Assembly: GCA_947384645.1 (NCBI GenBank)
Contig: CANDHX010000016.1
Location: 1 to 13,401, forward strand
Source of the DNA: an uncultured Mycoplasmatota bacterium
GTDB lineage: Bacteria; Bacillota_I; Bacilli_A; RF39; UBA660
Direction of reading: 5' to 3'
Length of the DNA stretch: 13,401 nucleotides
The notes under the pieces: generated by a model
Seen by the model: only the letters and a program-made list of their open reading frames with translations
Told to the model about the DNA's origin: nothing
Databases searched by the model: none
Part shown: piece after piece, positions 7,652 to 13,401 of the stretch
Layout: every line of letters begins with the position of its first letter
Numbering within the stretch: the stretch's first letter is position 1
Made by a program: the position numbers and the translations under genes

Positions 7652-8776
7652 ATGAATGAACAAGTTCAAGATATATTCATTGAAGATATAATTCCCAATA
7701 GATTTCAGCCAAGACTTACTTTTGATGAAAAGGCTTTACAAGAACTTTCCGATTCGATTAAAGTTCACGGTGTTATACAGCCTCTAGTTTTAAGAAAAGT
7801 TGGAAATAAATACGAAATAATTGCGGGAGAACGAAGATACAAGGCATCGTGTATGGCAGGACTAAAAAAAGTACCTGCTATTGTTCGTGAAATGACGGAT
7901 AACGAAAGTGCGGAAGTTGCCCTTATAGAAAACGTTCAAAGAAAGAATTTATCAAGTATTGAAGAAGCCCAAAGTTATAGGAATTTACTCGATAGAGGAT
8001 ATCTTACTCAAGAAGAACTTGCCGGAAAATTAGGCGTTTCACAACCGACTATTGCCAACAAGTTGAGACTTTTAAATCTCTGTGATGAGGTTCAAAATGC
8101 TCTATTAAACGAACAGATAAGTGAAAGACATGCTCGAAGTCTATTGTCGCTTCATAATCCCGATGACCAAAAAAATATGCTCAATAGGATTATTAAAGAG
8201 CGATTAACTGTTAAACAGCTAGATAGTGAAATCAAAAAACAATTAGCCAAAGGGGATAGCGGAGAAGAAGAAAGTGGAGGCAGAATTATGAACCAAGTTC
8301 AAGAAAACGTTTCTAATGAAGGAGTGCAACAAGTAGAAAATAAAAACATTTTCGGTTTTTCTTTTCAAACACCAACGGATTTAGAAACGAGTGCTCCTAA
8401 TTTGATGACGGGTATGGAAGAAGTCGTACCACCTGTGAGTTTTAATCCGTTTAGTCAGGATAATTTTGCAAGTGAAACTCATTCTAGTATTCCCAATATT
8501 GGCAGCGATGCTTTAGAAGAACAACCTTTAGAGACATTCGATATGTTTGGAGACTCTTTTAATCCTAGTACGAATGTTCCTACTCAAGAAGTGCCTATCG
8601 AAAATGCTTTTAATGGAGTTTCTGGAGGTGTAGTGGAACCCGAAAAGAACATCGGAGACCAAATCAACAACGTAAGAAGTGTCGTAAAAGATGTCGAACA
8701 ATCGGGATTTAGAGTTGAAATGGAAGAATACGATTTTGAAGATATGTATCAGATAGTTGTTAAAATAAAAAAATAG
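7652..8776 (+). CDS. noc: ParB/Noc-family chromosome-binding protein, Noc-type recognition residues, long disordered tail
   Basis: ParB-family CTP-dependent DNA clamp, here in the position of noc in Bacillus (directly after rsmG). N-terminal domain: IPNRFQPR, the CTP-binding GERRYKA at about 59-65, ENVQRKNLS at about 93-101. The helix-turn-helix (about 118-142) contains SQPTIANKLRLL. At the four positions known to separate ParB from Noc specificity I read Gln, Lys, Asn and Arg; three match Noc (Gln, Lys, Lys, Arg) and none matches ParB. The amphipathic membrane-targeting N terminus of Bacillus Noc is absent and no parA neighbours it, so a plain ParB role remains possible. Residues about 203-335 are a Ser/Asn/Pro/Phe-rich linker, followed by a folded-looking end (VEMEEYDFEDMYQIVVKIKK). 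I chose ATG at 7652 (AAGGGG nine bases upstream); GTG at 7649 is an alternative. Confidence 0.88.
   Translation: MNEQVQDIFIEDIIPNRFQPRLTFDEKALQELSDSIKVHGVIQPLVLRKVGNKYEIIAGERRYKASCMAGLKKVPAIVREMTDNESAEVALIENVQRKNLSSIEEAQSYRNLLDRGYLTQEELAGKLGVSQPTIANKLRLLNLCDEVQNALLNEQISERHARSLLSLHNPDDQKNMLNRIIKERLTVKQLDSEIKKQLAKGDSGEEESGGRIMNQVQENVSNEGVQQVENKNIFGFSFQTPTDLETSAPNLMTGMEEVVPPVSFNPFSQDNFASETHSSIPNIGSDALEEQPLETFDMFGDSFNPSTNVPTQEVPIENAFNGVSGGVVEPEKNIGDQINNVRSVVKDVEQSGFRVEMEEYDFEDMYQIVVKIKK
8276..8290 (+). promoter_or_regulatory. Possible internal ribosome binding site and start inside noc
   Basis: GGAGG (8276-8280) lies seven bases before an in-frame ATG (8288), the same core and spacing as the rpoE start at 11449-11461. 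Initiation here would yield a 162-residue protein made only of the disordered linker and the C-terminal segment. It may be chance: the bases also encode Ser-Gly-Gly in a low-complexity stretch. Confidence 0.35.
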
Positions 8777-8797
8777 CAAAACGGTTTTGCTTTTTTT
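8775..8797 (+). terminator. Strong, probably bidirectional intrinsic terminator after noc
   Basis: AGCAAAA (8775-8781) and TTTTGCT (8785-8791) form a perfect stem with a CGG loop, followed by seven T on the plus strand. On the minus strand the same hairpin is followed by A and then seven T, so it could also stop transcription arriving from the minus-strand PBP gene. The stem includes the end of the noc TAG stop. Confidence 0.8.
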
Positions 8798-8828
8798 GCG
8801 GTAAAATATGAGATTGTCAGGTGGTTAT

Positions 8829-8993
8829 ATGGAAAAAGTCATTTTTTTAGATTTTGACGATTATGAGGAAGAACTGTTACCTTTTCTTGTAAAAACAGAC
8901 TTCTATAATGGAGGCTTAGAGGACTTGCACATTGAAGAAATTCTCGATTATTTTGGCGATATCGAGGTCGAAAAGTTTCTTAGATTATCATAA
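8829..8993 (+). CDS. Small acidic hypothetical protein (54 residues)
   Basis: I do not recognise this protein. It starts MEKVIFLDFDDYEEELLPFLV, continues through DFYNGGLEDLHIEEILDYFGDIEVE and ends FLRLS: acidic, soluble, with alternating hydrophobic residues that could form a small alpha/beta fold. I choose the ATG at 8829 because AGGTGG (8819-8824) lies just upstream; an in-frame ATG at 8808 has no such site. It sits between the noc terminator and the convergent PBP gene, whose stop is only seven bases away. A TAAAAT at 8802-8807 could be a -10 element but I see no matching -35. Codon choice resembles the neighbours, which favours a real gene. Confidence 0.6.
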   Translation: MEKVIFLDFDDYEEELLPFLVKTDFYNGGLEDLHIEEILDYFGDIEVEKFLRLS

Positions 8994-9000
8994 ATTTTTG

Positions 9001-10941
9001 TCAGTTAGATACCGGTGTTGCATATATTTCTGGTTCTGTACCTTTAACAAAATAGAACATGCTGCTTTTGCCTTTTGTGGCATAAGAACCCGTTATGGGA
9101 TTTAAGGGAATGCCTATTACGTTGCGTGGGATTTCATACCACGTTTTTTCTTTGTCTTTTAGGCTCTTTTCCATCGTTTCTACCCAAATATTCTTAACTA
9201 TTTTAGAGTATCCAGGAGTATCTTCGTTTAAGTCGTTTCCCGTCCATATCATAAGTAGTGCATCCGGGTTATATCCAACTATCCAATGATCGTTGTCAGT
9301 AGTTCCCGTCTTAATCGCATAGTCTCTTGAAAGCCTTCCTTTTAGAGTTATAGCCGTAGGACTATTGTAATCGATGTAATCGGGATTATACGCATTTGTG
9401 AGCATTTGATTTATGATGAAAACGTAGTTAGAATTTAAGACTAGTTCTTCTTTTGGTTTATACTCATAAAGTAAGTTTCCGTTCATGTCTTCAACTCTTC
9501 TTATCAGGTGGACGTTTCTTTTATATCCGCCAGAAGCCAAAGTAGTATAAGCCGTGGAATAGTCTAACATATTTATTTCGTTCGTGCCTAAAGCTAGAGA
9601 AGGGATACTTTGTAAATTTTCTTTTAATCCCATTTTCTTCATGGTGTAGACTAGGACATCACTACCTAAAAAGAAGTGAGTTTTAACGGCAAATATGTTA
9701 TCTGAATAGGCGAGTGCTGAAGCCATTGTGATGTTTTTATTTGCATAGATATTGTTGTAATTGTTGGGAGAATACGTCTTATCATTGGACATATTAAAAG
9801 TAGTTAATTCACTTCTAAAAGTAGAAGCCATGGTAAGACCGTTTTCTAAAGCTGCATAATATAGAAAAGGTTTTATAGTCGATCCGACTTGGCGTTTGGA
9901 TTGAGTGACTCTGTTATACTGGCTTTGACTATAATTTTTCCCGCCGACTAAGGCATTAACAGCTCCCGTTTTAGGGTCTATATAGACAGATGCAATTTGG
10001 GTTTTATCGTCTTTCATATTTTCTTTAATAGAGTTTTCTAGTAGAGTCTGTTTTTCTAAATCGAGCGTCGTATATATTTTGAGACCACCTGCATCGATTA
10101 GAGAAGAAGGTATGTTTTTTATACTATTCAATTCAGATAAAACAGCATCTTGATAATACATGAGAGTTTGTAAATTATTTTTGTCTCTCTTTCCATATAT
10201 TTCTATAGGATTTTGAAACAATTCGCTTTTTTCTTCTTCGGTCATGAGTCCATTGTTGACCATAGTCTCAGCGACTATTTTAGCTCGATAAATCGACTTA
10301 TCATAGTTTGATACAGGATTATAATTGCCAGGGCTTCGAGGAATTCCTGCGAGAATTAAAGCTTCTTCTAAATTTAGGTCTTTAGCGTGTTTATTAAAAT
10401 AATATAGGGAAGCATCTTCGATTCCATAGTTTCCTTGCCCAAAATTTATCGTATTTAAATAGCCTTCCAAAATTTCATCTTTGGAATAATGGACTTCTAG
10501 TTCTAAAGTTAAGAACGCTTCTTCTATTTTTCTTTTCCACGTCTTATCAAATGTGAGGTACATATTTTTAATATACTGTTGACTTATTGTCGAACCGCCT
10601 TCTAGTAAACTTTTAGTTTTTATATTTTTGATTAGAGCTTTCATAATTCTTAAATAGTCGAATCCTTGATGCTTGTAGAAATTTTTATCTTCGACACTTA
10701 CAATGGCTTTCTTTAAGTCGTCGCTGATGTCTTCTATATGAACCCATTCAGAAGTACTCGAACCTTGGTATACTAAAGCATTCTCTTCGTCGTATATGTA
10801 AAATTTTCCATTCGTCTTAATCACTATTTTAGGGCTTAAGAAAGCATAAAGATAGAGCCCACCTAGTGTGAGGATACCTGTTATAAAAAGTATCAACATT
10901 ATTTTTAAAAAGATTTTTATACTTTTTTTAATTTCAATCAC
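9001..10941 (-). CDS. Class A penicillin-binding protein (GT51 transglycosylase and transpeptidase)
   Basis: Bifunctional peptidoglycan synthase: polymerises glycan strands from lipid II and cross-links the peptides outside the membrane. The 646-residue protein has a short basic cytoplasmic start, one membrane helix (about 10-35), then a GT51 domain with catalytic Glu84 in SVEDKNFYKHQGFD, EGGSTISQQYIKN (114-126), RKIEEA (137-142) and the EILEGYLNTINFGQG stretch (156-170). The transpeptidase domain has all three active-site motifs: STIK (Ser354-Lys357), SDN (413-415) and KTG (544-546). Start is GTG at 10941; the only nearby ATG is out of frame. It is the only minus-strand gene, divergent from the gene at 10993 and convergent with the small gene at 8829. 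It resembles PBP1A/PbpF/PbpG types; I cannot choose a subtype. Confidence 0.95.
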   Translation of the reverse strand: MIEIKKSIKIFLKIMLILFITGILTLGGLYLYAFLSPKIVIKTNGKFYIYDEENALVYQGSSTSEWVHIEDISDDLKKAIVSVEDKNFYKHQGFDYLRIMKALIKNIKTKSLLEGGSTISQQYIKNMYLTFDKTWKRKIEEAFLTLELEVHYSKDEILEGYLNTINFGQGNYGIEDASLYYFNKHAKDLNLEEALILAGIPRSPGNYNPVSNYDKSIYRAKIVAETMVNNGLMTEEEKSELFQNPIEIYGKRDKNNLQTLMYYQDAVLSELNSIKNIPSSLIDAGGLKIYTTLDLEKQTLLENSIKENMKDDKTQIASVYIDPKTGAVNALVGGKNYSQSQYNRVTQSKRQVGSTIKPFLYYAALENGLTMASTFRSELTTFNMSNDKTYSPNNYNNIYANKNITMASALAYSDNIFAVKTHFFLGSDVLVYTMKKMGLKENLQSIPSLALGTNEINMLDYSTAYTTLASGGYKRNVHLIRRVEDMNGNLLYEYKPKEELVLNSNYVFIINQMLTNAYNPDYIDYNSPTAITLKGRLSRDYAIKTGTTDNDHWIVGYNPDALLMIWTGNDLNEDTPGYSKIVKNIWVETMEKSLKDKEKTWYEIPRNVIGIPLNPITGSYATKGKSSMFYFVKGTEPEIYATPVSN

Positions 10942-10959
10942 ATTCTTTCACGATTAGTA

Positions 10960-10968
10960 TGATATAAT
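10960..10968 (+). promoter_or_regulatory. Extended -10 promoter in the divergent PBP/DUF1934-like intergenic region
   Basis: TGA followed by a perfect TATAAT (10963-10968) reads toward the gene at 10993, which also has a strong GAGGTGAT ribosome binding site (10982-10989). The 51-base gap must also hold the PBP promoter on the other strand; TATTAT within the same bases is a possible -10, so the two promoters may overlap and compete. Confidence 0.55.
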
Positions 10969-10992
10969 AGACAAAATTTATGAGGTGATTTT

Positions 10993-11346
10993 ATGAAGAA
11001 AGCAAAATTTGTCTTAAAAAGTAAGGATGATGTCGTAATCGAAAAAGAGGTGTCATACAAAAAGAAAGACGATTTTTTTGAATTCTTTATAGAAGAGATT
11101 AAATACGAGATAAAATTCGATGGTAATTTTAGCTTTTTGAGAGAAACAGGAGAAGAAATTTTTAAATTATATAGTGAGGACGGTTTCGATAAGGCAAGTG
11201 TTATTTTGATAAAAGAGAATATCGAAGTCGAGATAAAGGTAAACGAATTGAAGTCTAAAAATAAGGACAATAAATGGGAGATTAATTACAATATAGAAAG
11301 TGATGCCGATAATACAAAAACGATTATTTTTGAGATTATAGATTAA
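10993..11346 (+). CDS. Small beta-rich protein, possible DUF1934/YwiB family
   Basis: A 117-residue, Lys/Glu-rich protein of alternating short strands (KAKFVLKS, FFEFFIEEIKYEIKF, KASVILI, EINYNIE, TIIFEIID) with no signal peptide or membrane segment. The strand pattern, size and place near rpoE fit the DUF1934/YwiB calycin-like barrel family, which lies close to argS and rpoE in many Firmicutes. The sequence match itself is weak by eye, so the family is a proposal. No biochemical role is known to me. The start ATG follows an excellent GAGGTGAT site. No clear terminator separates it from rpoE, but rpoE has its own promoters. Confidence 0.75.
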   Translation: MKKAKFVLKSKDDVVIEKEVSYKKKDDFFEFFIEEIKYEIKFDGNFSFLRETGEEIFKLYSEDGFDKASVILIKENIEVEIKVNELKSKNKDNKWEINYNIESDADNTKTIIFEIID

Positions 11347-11351
11347 GCATA

Positions 11352-11380
11352 TTGACATAGACTTAATAATGTGTAATAAT
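11352..11380 (+). promoter_or_regulatory. rpoE promoter P1
   Basis: A perfect TTGACA (11352-11357), 17-base spacer and AATAAT (11375-11380) with an upstream TGT, giving both a consensus -35 and an extended -10. It begins six bases after the stop of the gene at 10993. Confidence 0.6.
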
Positions 11381-11404
11381 TTGGTACGAGTTATTTTATG
11401 TACA

Positions 11405-11433
11405 TTGCAAAACAATTCTTGATTGCATATAAT
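11405..11433 (+). promoter_or_regulatory. rpoE promoter P2
   Basis: TTGCAA (11405-11410), 17-base spacer and a perfect TATAAT (11428-11433), about 53 bases downstream of P1. The rpoE ATG at 11461 follows GGAGG (11449-11453) by seven bases. Confidence 0.62.
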
Positions 11434-11460
11434 AATCTGATATTTTATGGAGGCTAATTT

Positions 11461-11892
11461 ATGAAAAAAATCGATATTCCTTTAGAAGAACTCGAGATGA
11501 TGAACTATGACGACATAGCTCATATAATTTTAGAAGCAAAAGGCGATAAGATGAAGATTGCCGATTTGTTTAAAGAAGTTTGTAAGTTACTCAAATTAGA
11601 TGAGGGTACTTATGAGTCGCACATCGCAGATTTCTTCGAGTTGTTGAGTACTGATAAGAGATTTATCATGCTAGAAAACGGTTATTGGGATTTGAAAATT
11701 AAACACAATAAAGGTATGGAGTCTTTCGAAGATGAAGAAGATGACGATGAGGATATCATCATCGAAGAAGAAGAGACTCAAGAAGAAGGCGACACTTTCG
11801 ACGACGAGAATAAAGCAACCGATGACGATGTGGATGATGACGACTTGTCAGACTTAGTTATCGTCGACGATATAGAAGACGAAGCTAATTAA
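11461..11892 (+). CDS. rpoE: DNA-directed RNA polymerase delta subunit
   Basis: Firmicutes-specific RNA polymerase subunit that increases transcript release and recycling and promoter sensitivity to initiating nucleotide. The 143-residue protein has the N-terminal HARE-HTH domain (about 12-83: YDDIAHIILEAKG, MKIADLFKEV, then DKRFIML and YWDLK) followed by a disordered, extremely acidic C-terminal tail of Asp and Glu runs (about 90-143). Size and two-part layout are diagnostic. It has two tandem promoters and a strong GGAGG ribosome binding site, consistent with high expression, and is followed after 17 bases by prfA, so rpoE-prfA-prmC probably form an operon. This is the delta subunit, not the unrelated sigma factor also called RpoE. 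Confidence 0.95.
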   Translation: MKKIDIPLEELEMMNYDDIAHIILEAKGDKMKIADLFKEVCKLLKLDEGTYESHIADFFELLSTDKRFIMLENGYWDLKIKHNKGMESFEDEEDDDEDIIIEEEETQEEGDTFDDENKATDDDVDDDDLSDLVIVDDIEDEAN

Positions 11893-11909
11893 TTTAAGGA
11901 CGTGAAAGT

Positions 11910-12977
11910 ATGGAGGAAAGACTTAAAATAATAAAAGAAAAGTATCTGGAGTTAGAAAAAGAGTTAGCTACTCCCGAAGTTTTAAGCGACTTTCAGAAGT
12001 TAAAAGAGTTATCTAAACAGAAAAGCGATCTAGAAGAAATTGCGAATAAATATGACGAATATAAAAAGTGCGTTTCCGACTTGGAAGAGCTTTATAAAAT
12101 GAAAGACGACGAGGAAATGGCTTTGATGATAAAGGATGAGATAAGTTCTTTAGAAGCATCAAAAGAAAGACTTTATCACGAATTAGAAATCCTTTTGATA
12201 CCGAAGGATGAAAACGACGGCAAGAATATCATTATGGAAATAAGGGGAGCAGCTGGTGGAGATGAAGCTAACATTTTTGCCGGCGATTTATATAGGATGT
12301 ATTCTTATTATGCGGATAAGAACGGTTGGAAAATAGACGTAATACACTCTGTAGATGGAGCGAGTGGTGGATATTCCCAAATAGAATGTATGATTAAAGG
12401 GGAGAACGTCTACTCTAAGCTCAAATATGAAAGCGGTTCGCATAGAGTTCAAAGAATACCTGCAACTGAAACGCAAGGAAGAGTTCATACTTCGACAGCA
12501 ACAGTTTTAGTCATGCCAGAAGTAGAAGATATCAAAGTCGAAATCAACGAAGCAGATATTAAGATGGACGTCTATCATTCGAGCGGTGCTGGTGGACAGT
12601 CTGTCAATACGAGTAATTCGGCTGTAAGGCTTACACATGTTCCAACTGGCATTGCAGTAACCTGTCAGACAGAGAGAAGTCAAGTACAGAATAGAGAACA
12701 AGCTATGAGACTATTAAAAATCAAAATACAGGACGAAATTACTCATAAACAGGAGTCTCAAATGGGAGAGGAACGCAAATCGAAGATAGGAACGGGTGAC
12801 CGTTCAGAAAAGATTAGAACGTACAATTATCCTCAAAATAGAGTTACAGACCACCGAATTAATTTTTCTCTTATGGATTTAGAGAGAGTTATGGATGGCG
12901 AGTTAGAGCCTATAATCGATGCTTTGATTACCGAAGATACAAGATTAAAATTAGAAGGTGAAAAAAGCGGATGGTAA
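11910..12977 (+). CDS. prfA: Peptide chain release factor 1 (RF1)
   Basis: Recognises UAA and UAG in the ribosomal A site and triggers peptide release. The 355-residue product has the N-terminal coiled-coil domain, then RGAAGGDEANIFA (112-124), the stop-codon recognition motif P-A-T (184-186 in RIPATETQGRVHTS), which marks RF1 rather than RF2 (SPF), and the catalytic GGQ at 228-230 in SSGAGGQSVN. The Gln is the residue methylated by PrmC, whose gene follows directly. The ATG at 11910 has an AAGGACGTG site upstream. The last seven bases overlap the prmC start. TGA codons end jag, mnmE and mnmG in this window, so RF2 must be encoded elsewhere. Confidence 0.97.
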   Translation: MEERLKIIKEKYLELEKELATPEVLSDFQKLKELSKQKSDLEEIANKYDEYKKCVSDLEELYKMKDDEEMALMIKDEISSLEASKERLYHELEILLIPKDENDGKNIIMEIRGAAGGDEANIFAGDLYRMYSYYADKNGWKIDVIHSVDGASGGYSQIECMIKGENVYSKLKYESGSHRVQRIPATETQGRVHTSTATVLVMPEVEDIKVEINEADIKMDVYHSSGAGGQSVNTSNSAVRLTHVPTGIAVTCQTERSQVQNREQAMRLLKIKIQDEITHKQESQMGEERKSKIGTGDRSEKIRTYNYPQNRVTDHRINFSLMDLERVMDGELEPIIDALITEDTRLKLEGEKSGW

Positions 12978-13354
12978 GGCCTTTTTTTATAGAACCTTTA
13001 GATTTTAAACTGTTAGAGCAAAAATACGATGAAAAGGAATTAGAAAGTGTCATAGAAAAGATTAAGAACGGCTATCCCGTACAGTATTCGATAGGAGATG
13101 TCGATTTTTTAGACGTTAAAATAGAAGTGGATGAAAGAGTTTTGATTCCTCGCTTTGAAACAGAACTGCTCGTACACAATTTAAGAAGATATATTAAAGA
13201 TTTAGAATATAGTGAAGGGAATTTTTTAGATTTATGTACTGGCAGCGGTTGTATAGCTATCTCTTTAAAAAAGAGTTTTCCTAAGTCTCGTGTTACGGGA
13301 ATAGATAAAAGTAGAGACGCCTTAGAAGTGGCAATACGGAATGCTTACTTAAAC
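12971..13354 (+). CDS. prmC: Release factor glutamine methyltransferase PrmC, 3'-truncated at contig end
   Basis: Methylates the Gln of the GGQ motif in RF1 and RF2, using S-adenosylmethionine. Only the first 128 codons are present. They contain the conserved linker YPVQYSIG (35-42), VLIPRFETELLV (57-68) and SAM-binding motif I DLCTGSGCIAISL (87-99); the catalytic NPPY motif would lie beyond the end. The ATG at 12971 lies inside the last codons of prfA, with AGAAGGTG at 12953-12960 as ribosome binding site. The N-terminal region before PVQYSIG is only about 35 residues, roughly half of that in typical PrmC. The open frame continues through the adapter to the window end, but everything after 13354 is artefact. 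The identity is secure; the gene is incomplete. Confidence 0.93.
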
Positions 13355-13401
13355 AGATCGGAAGAGCGTCGTGTAGGGAAAGAGTGTAACTGTAGGTGTA
13401 G
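13355..13401. other. Illumina TruSeq adapter contamination (not genomic)
   Basis: From 13355 the sequence is AGATCGGAAGAGCGTCGTGT and on to position 13387, 33 bases that match the reverse complement of the TruSeq read 1 adapter exactly as I know it. Then comes AACTGTAG (13388-13395), in the place of the i5 index (CTACAGTT on the other strand), and GTGTAG (13396-13401), the start of the next fixed part of the i5 adapter. In the prmC frame it translates to RSEERRVGKEC, a peptide well known as an adapter artefact in protein databases. The contig was therefore extended past a short insert into the adapter. Confidence 0.98.

Noticed and set aside
10938..11270. Minus-strand open frame (110 codons) opposite the DUF1934-like gene
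   Set aside because: Low-complexity Ser/Phe/Lys translation and overlap with a plus-strand gene that has a strong promoter and ribosome binding site.
1..13401. Search by eye for parS, DnaA boxes, CRISPR repeats, tRNA genes and insertion sequences
   Set aside because: None was recognised. The gene order implies that the origin is near but outside the window, to the left.
1..13401. Possible Mycoplasma-type code (TGA as Trp)
   Set aside because: TGA ends jag, mnmE and mnmG at the expected places, Trp is encoded by TGG, and a peptidoglycan synthase is present.

Overview
The window is an AT-rich bacterial contig end carrying the conserved gene block that lies beside the replication origin in Firmicutes (Bacillota): rnpA-yidC-jag, then mnmE-mnmG-rsmG and a ParB-family gene. 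An RNA polymerase delta subunit (rpoE), a class A penicillin-binding protein, strong AGGAGG-type ribosome binding sites, TGA used as a stop and very low GC content together suggest a cell-walled member of Bacilli with the standard bacterial code, probably an uncultured gut-type lineage. The taxonomic statement is inference from gene content only.

Layout. Positions 17-1961 hold a tightly packed rnpA-yidC-jag operon (tRNA/RNase P processing, membrane protein insertion, KH/R3H RNA-binding partner) that ends in a weak terminator overlapping the jag stop. Positions 2035-3596 hold two tandem paralogous genes of 246 codons each, with their own promoters, inserted where jag and mnmE are usually neighbours. 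Each protein is itself an internal duplication of a domain resembling the DUF7694 family, so the locus carries four copies of that domain. Positions 3676-7596 are the mnmE-mnmG-rsmG operon (tRNA wobble uridine modification and 16S rRNA m7G methylation). A ParB/Noc-family gene follows (7652-8776), with Noc-like DNA-recognition residues, no adjacent parA and a long disordered tail; it ends in a strong, apparently bidirectional terminator. A small 54-codon gene (8829-8993) then faces a class A PBP on the minus strand (9001-10941). The PBP is divergent from a small gene resembling DUF1934/YwiB (10993-11346). Last comes rpoE-prfA-prmC, with rpoE preceded by two tandem promoters.

The last 47 bases (13355-13401) are not genomic. 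They are the reverse complement of an Illumina TruSeq i5 adapter, including an 8-base index, joined to a truncated prmC. Any protein predicted across the join carries a false tail.

The most interesting biological points are the tandem, internally duplicated paralogs inside a highly conserved operon block, and the Noc-type protein that lacks the usual membrane helix and ParA neighbour and carries a strong internal in-frame ribosome binding site before its tail. I saw no CRISPR array, tRNA, rRNA, insertion sequence or recognisable parS site.
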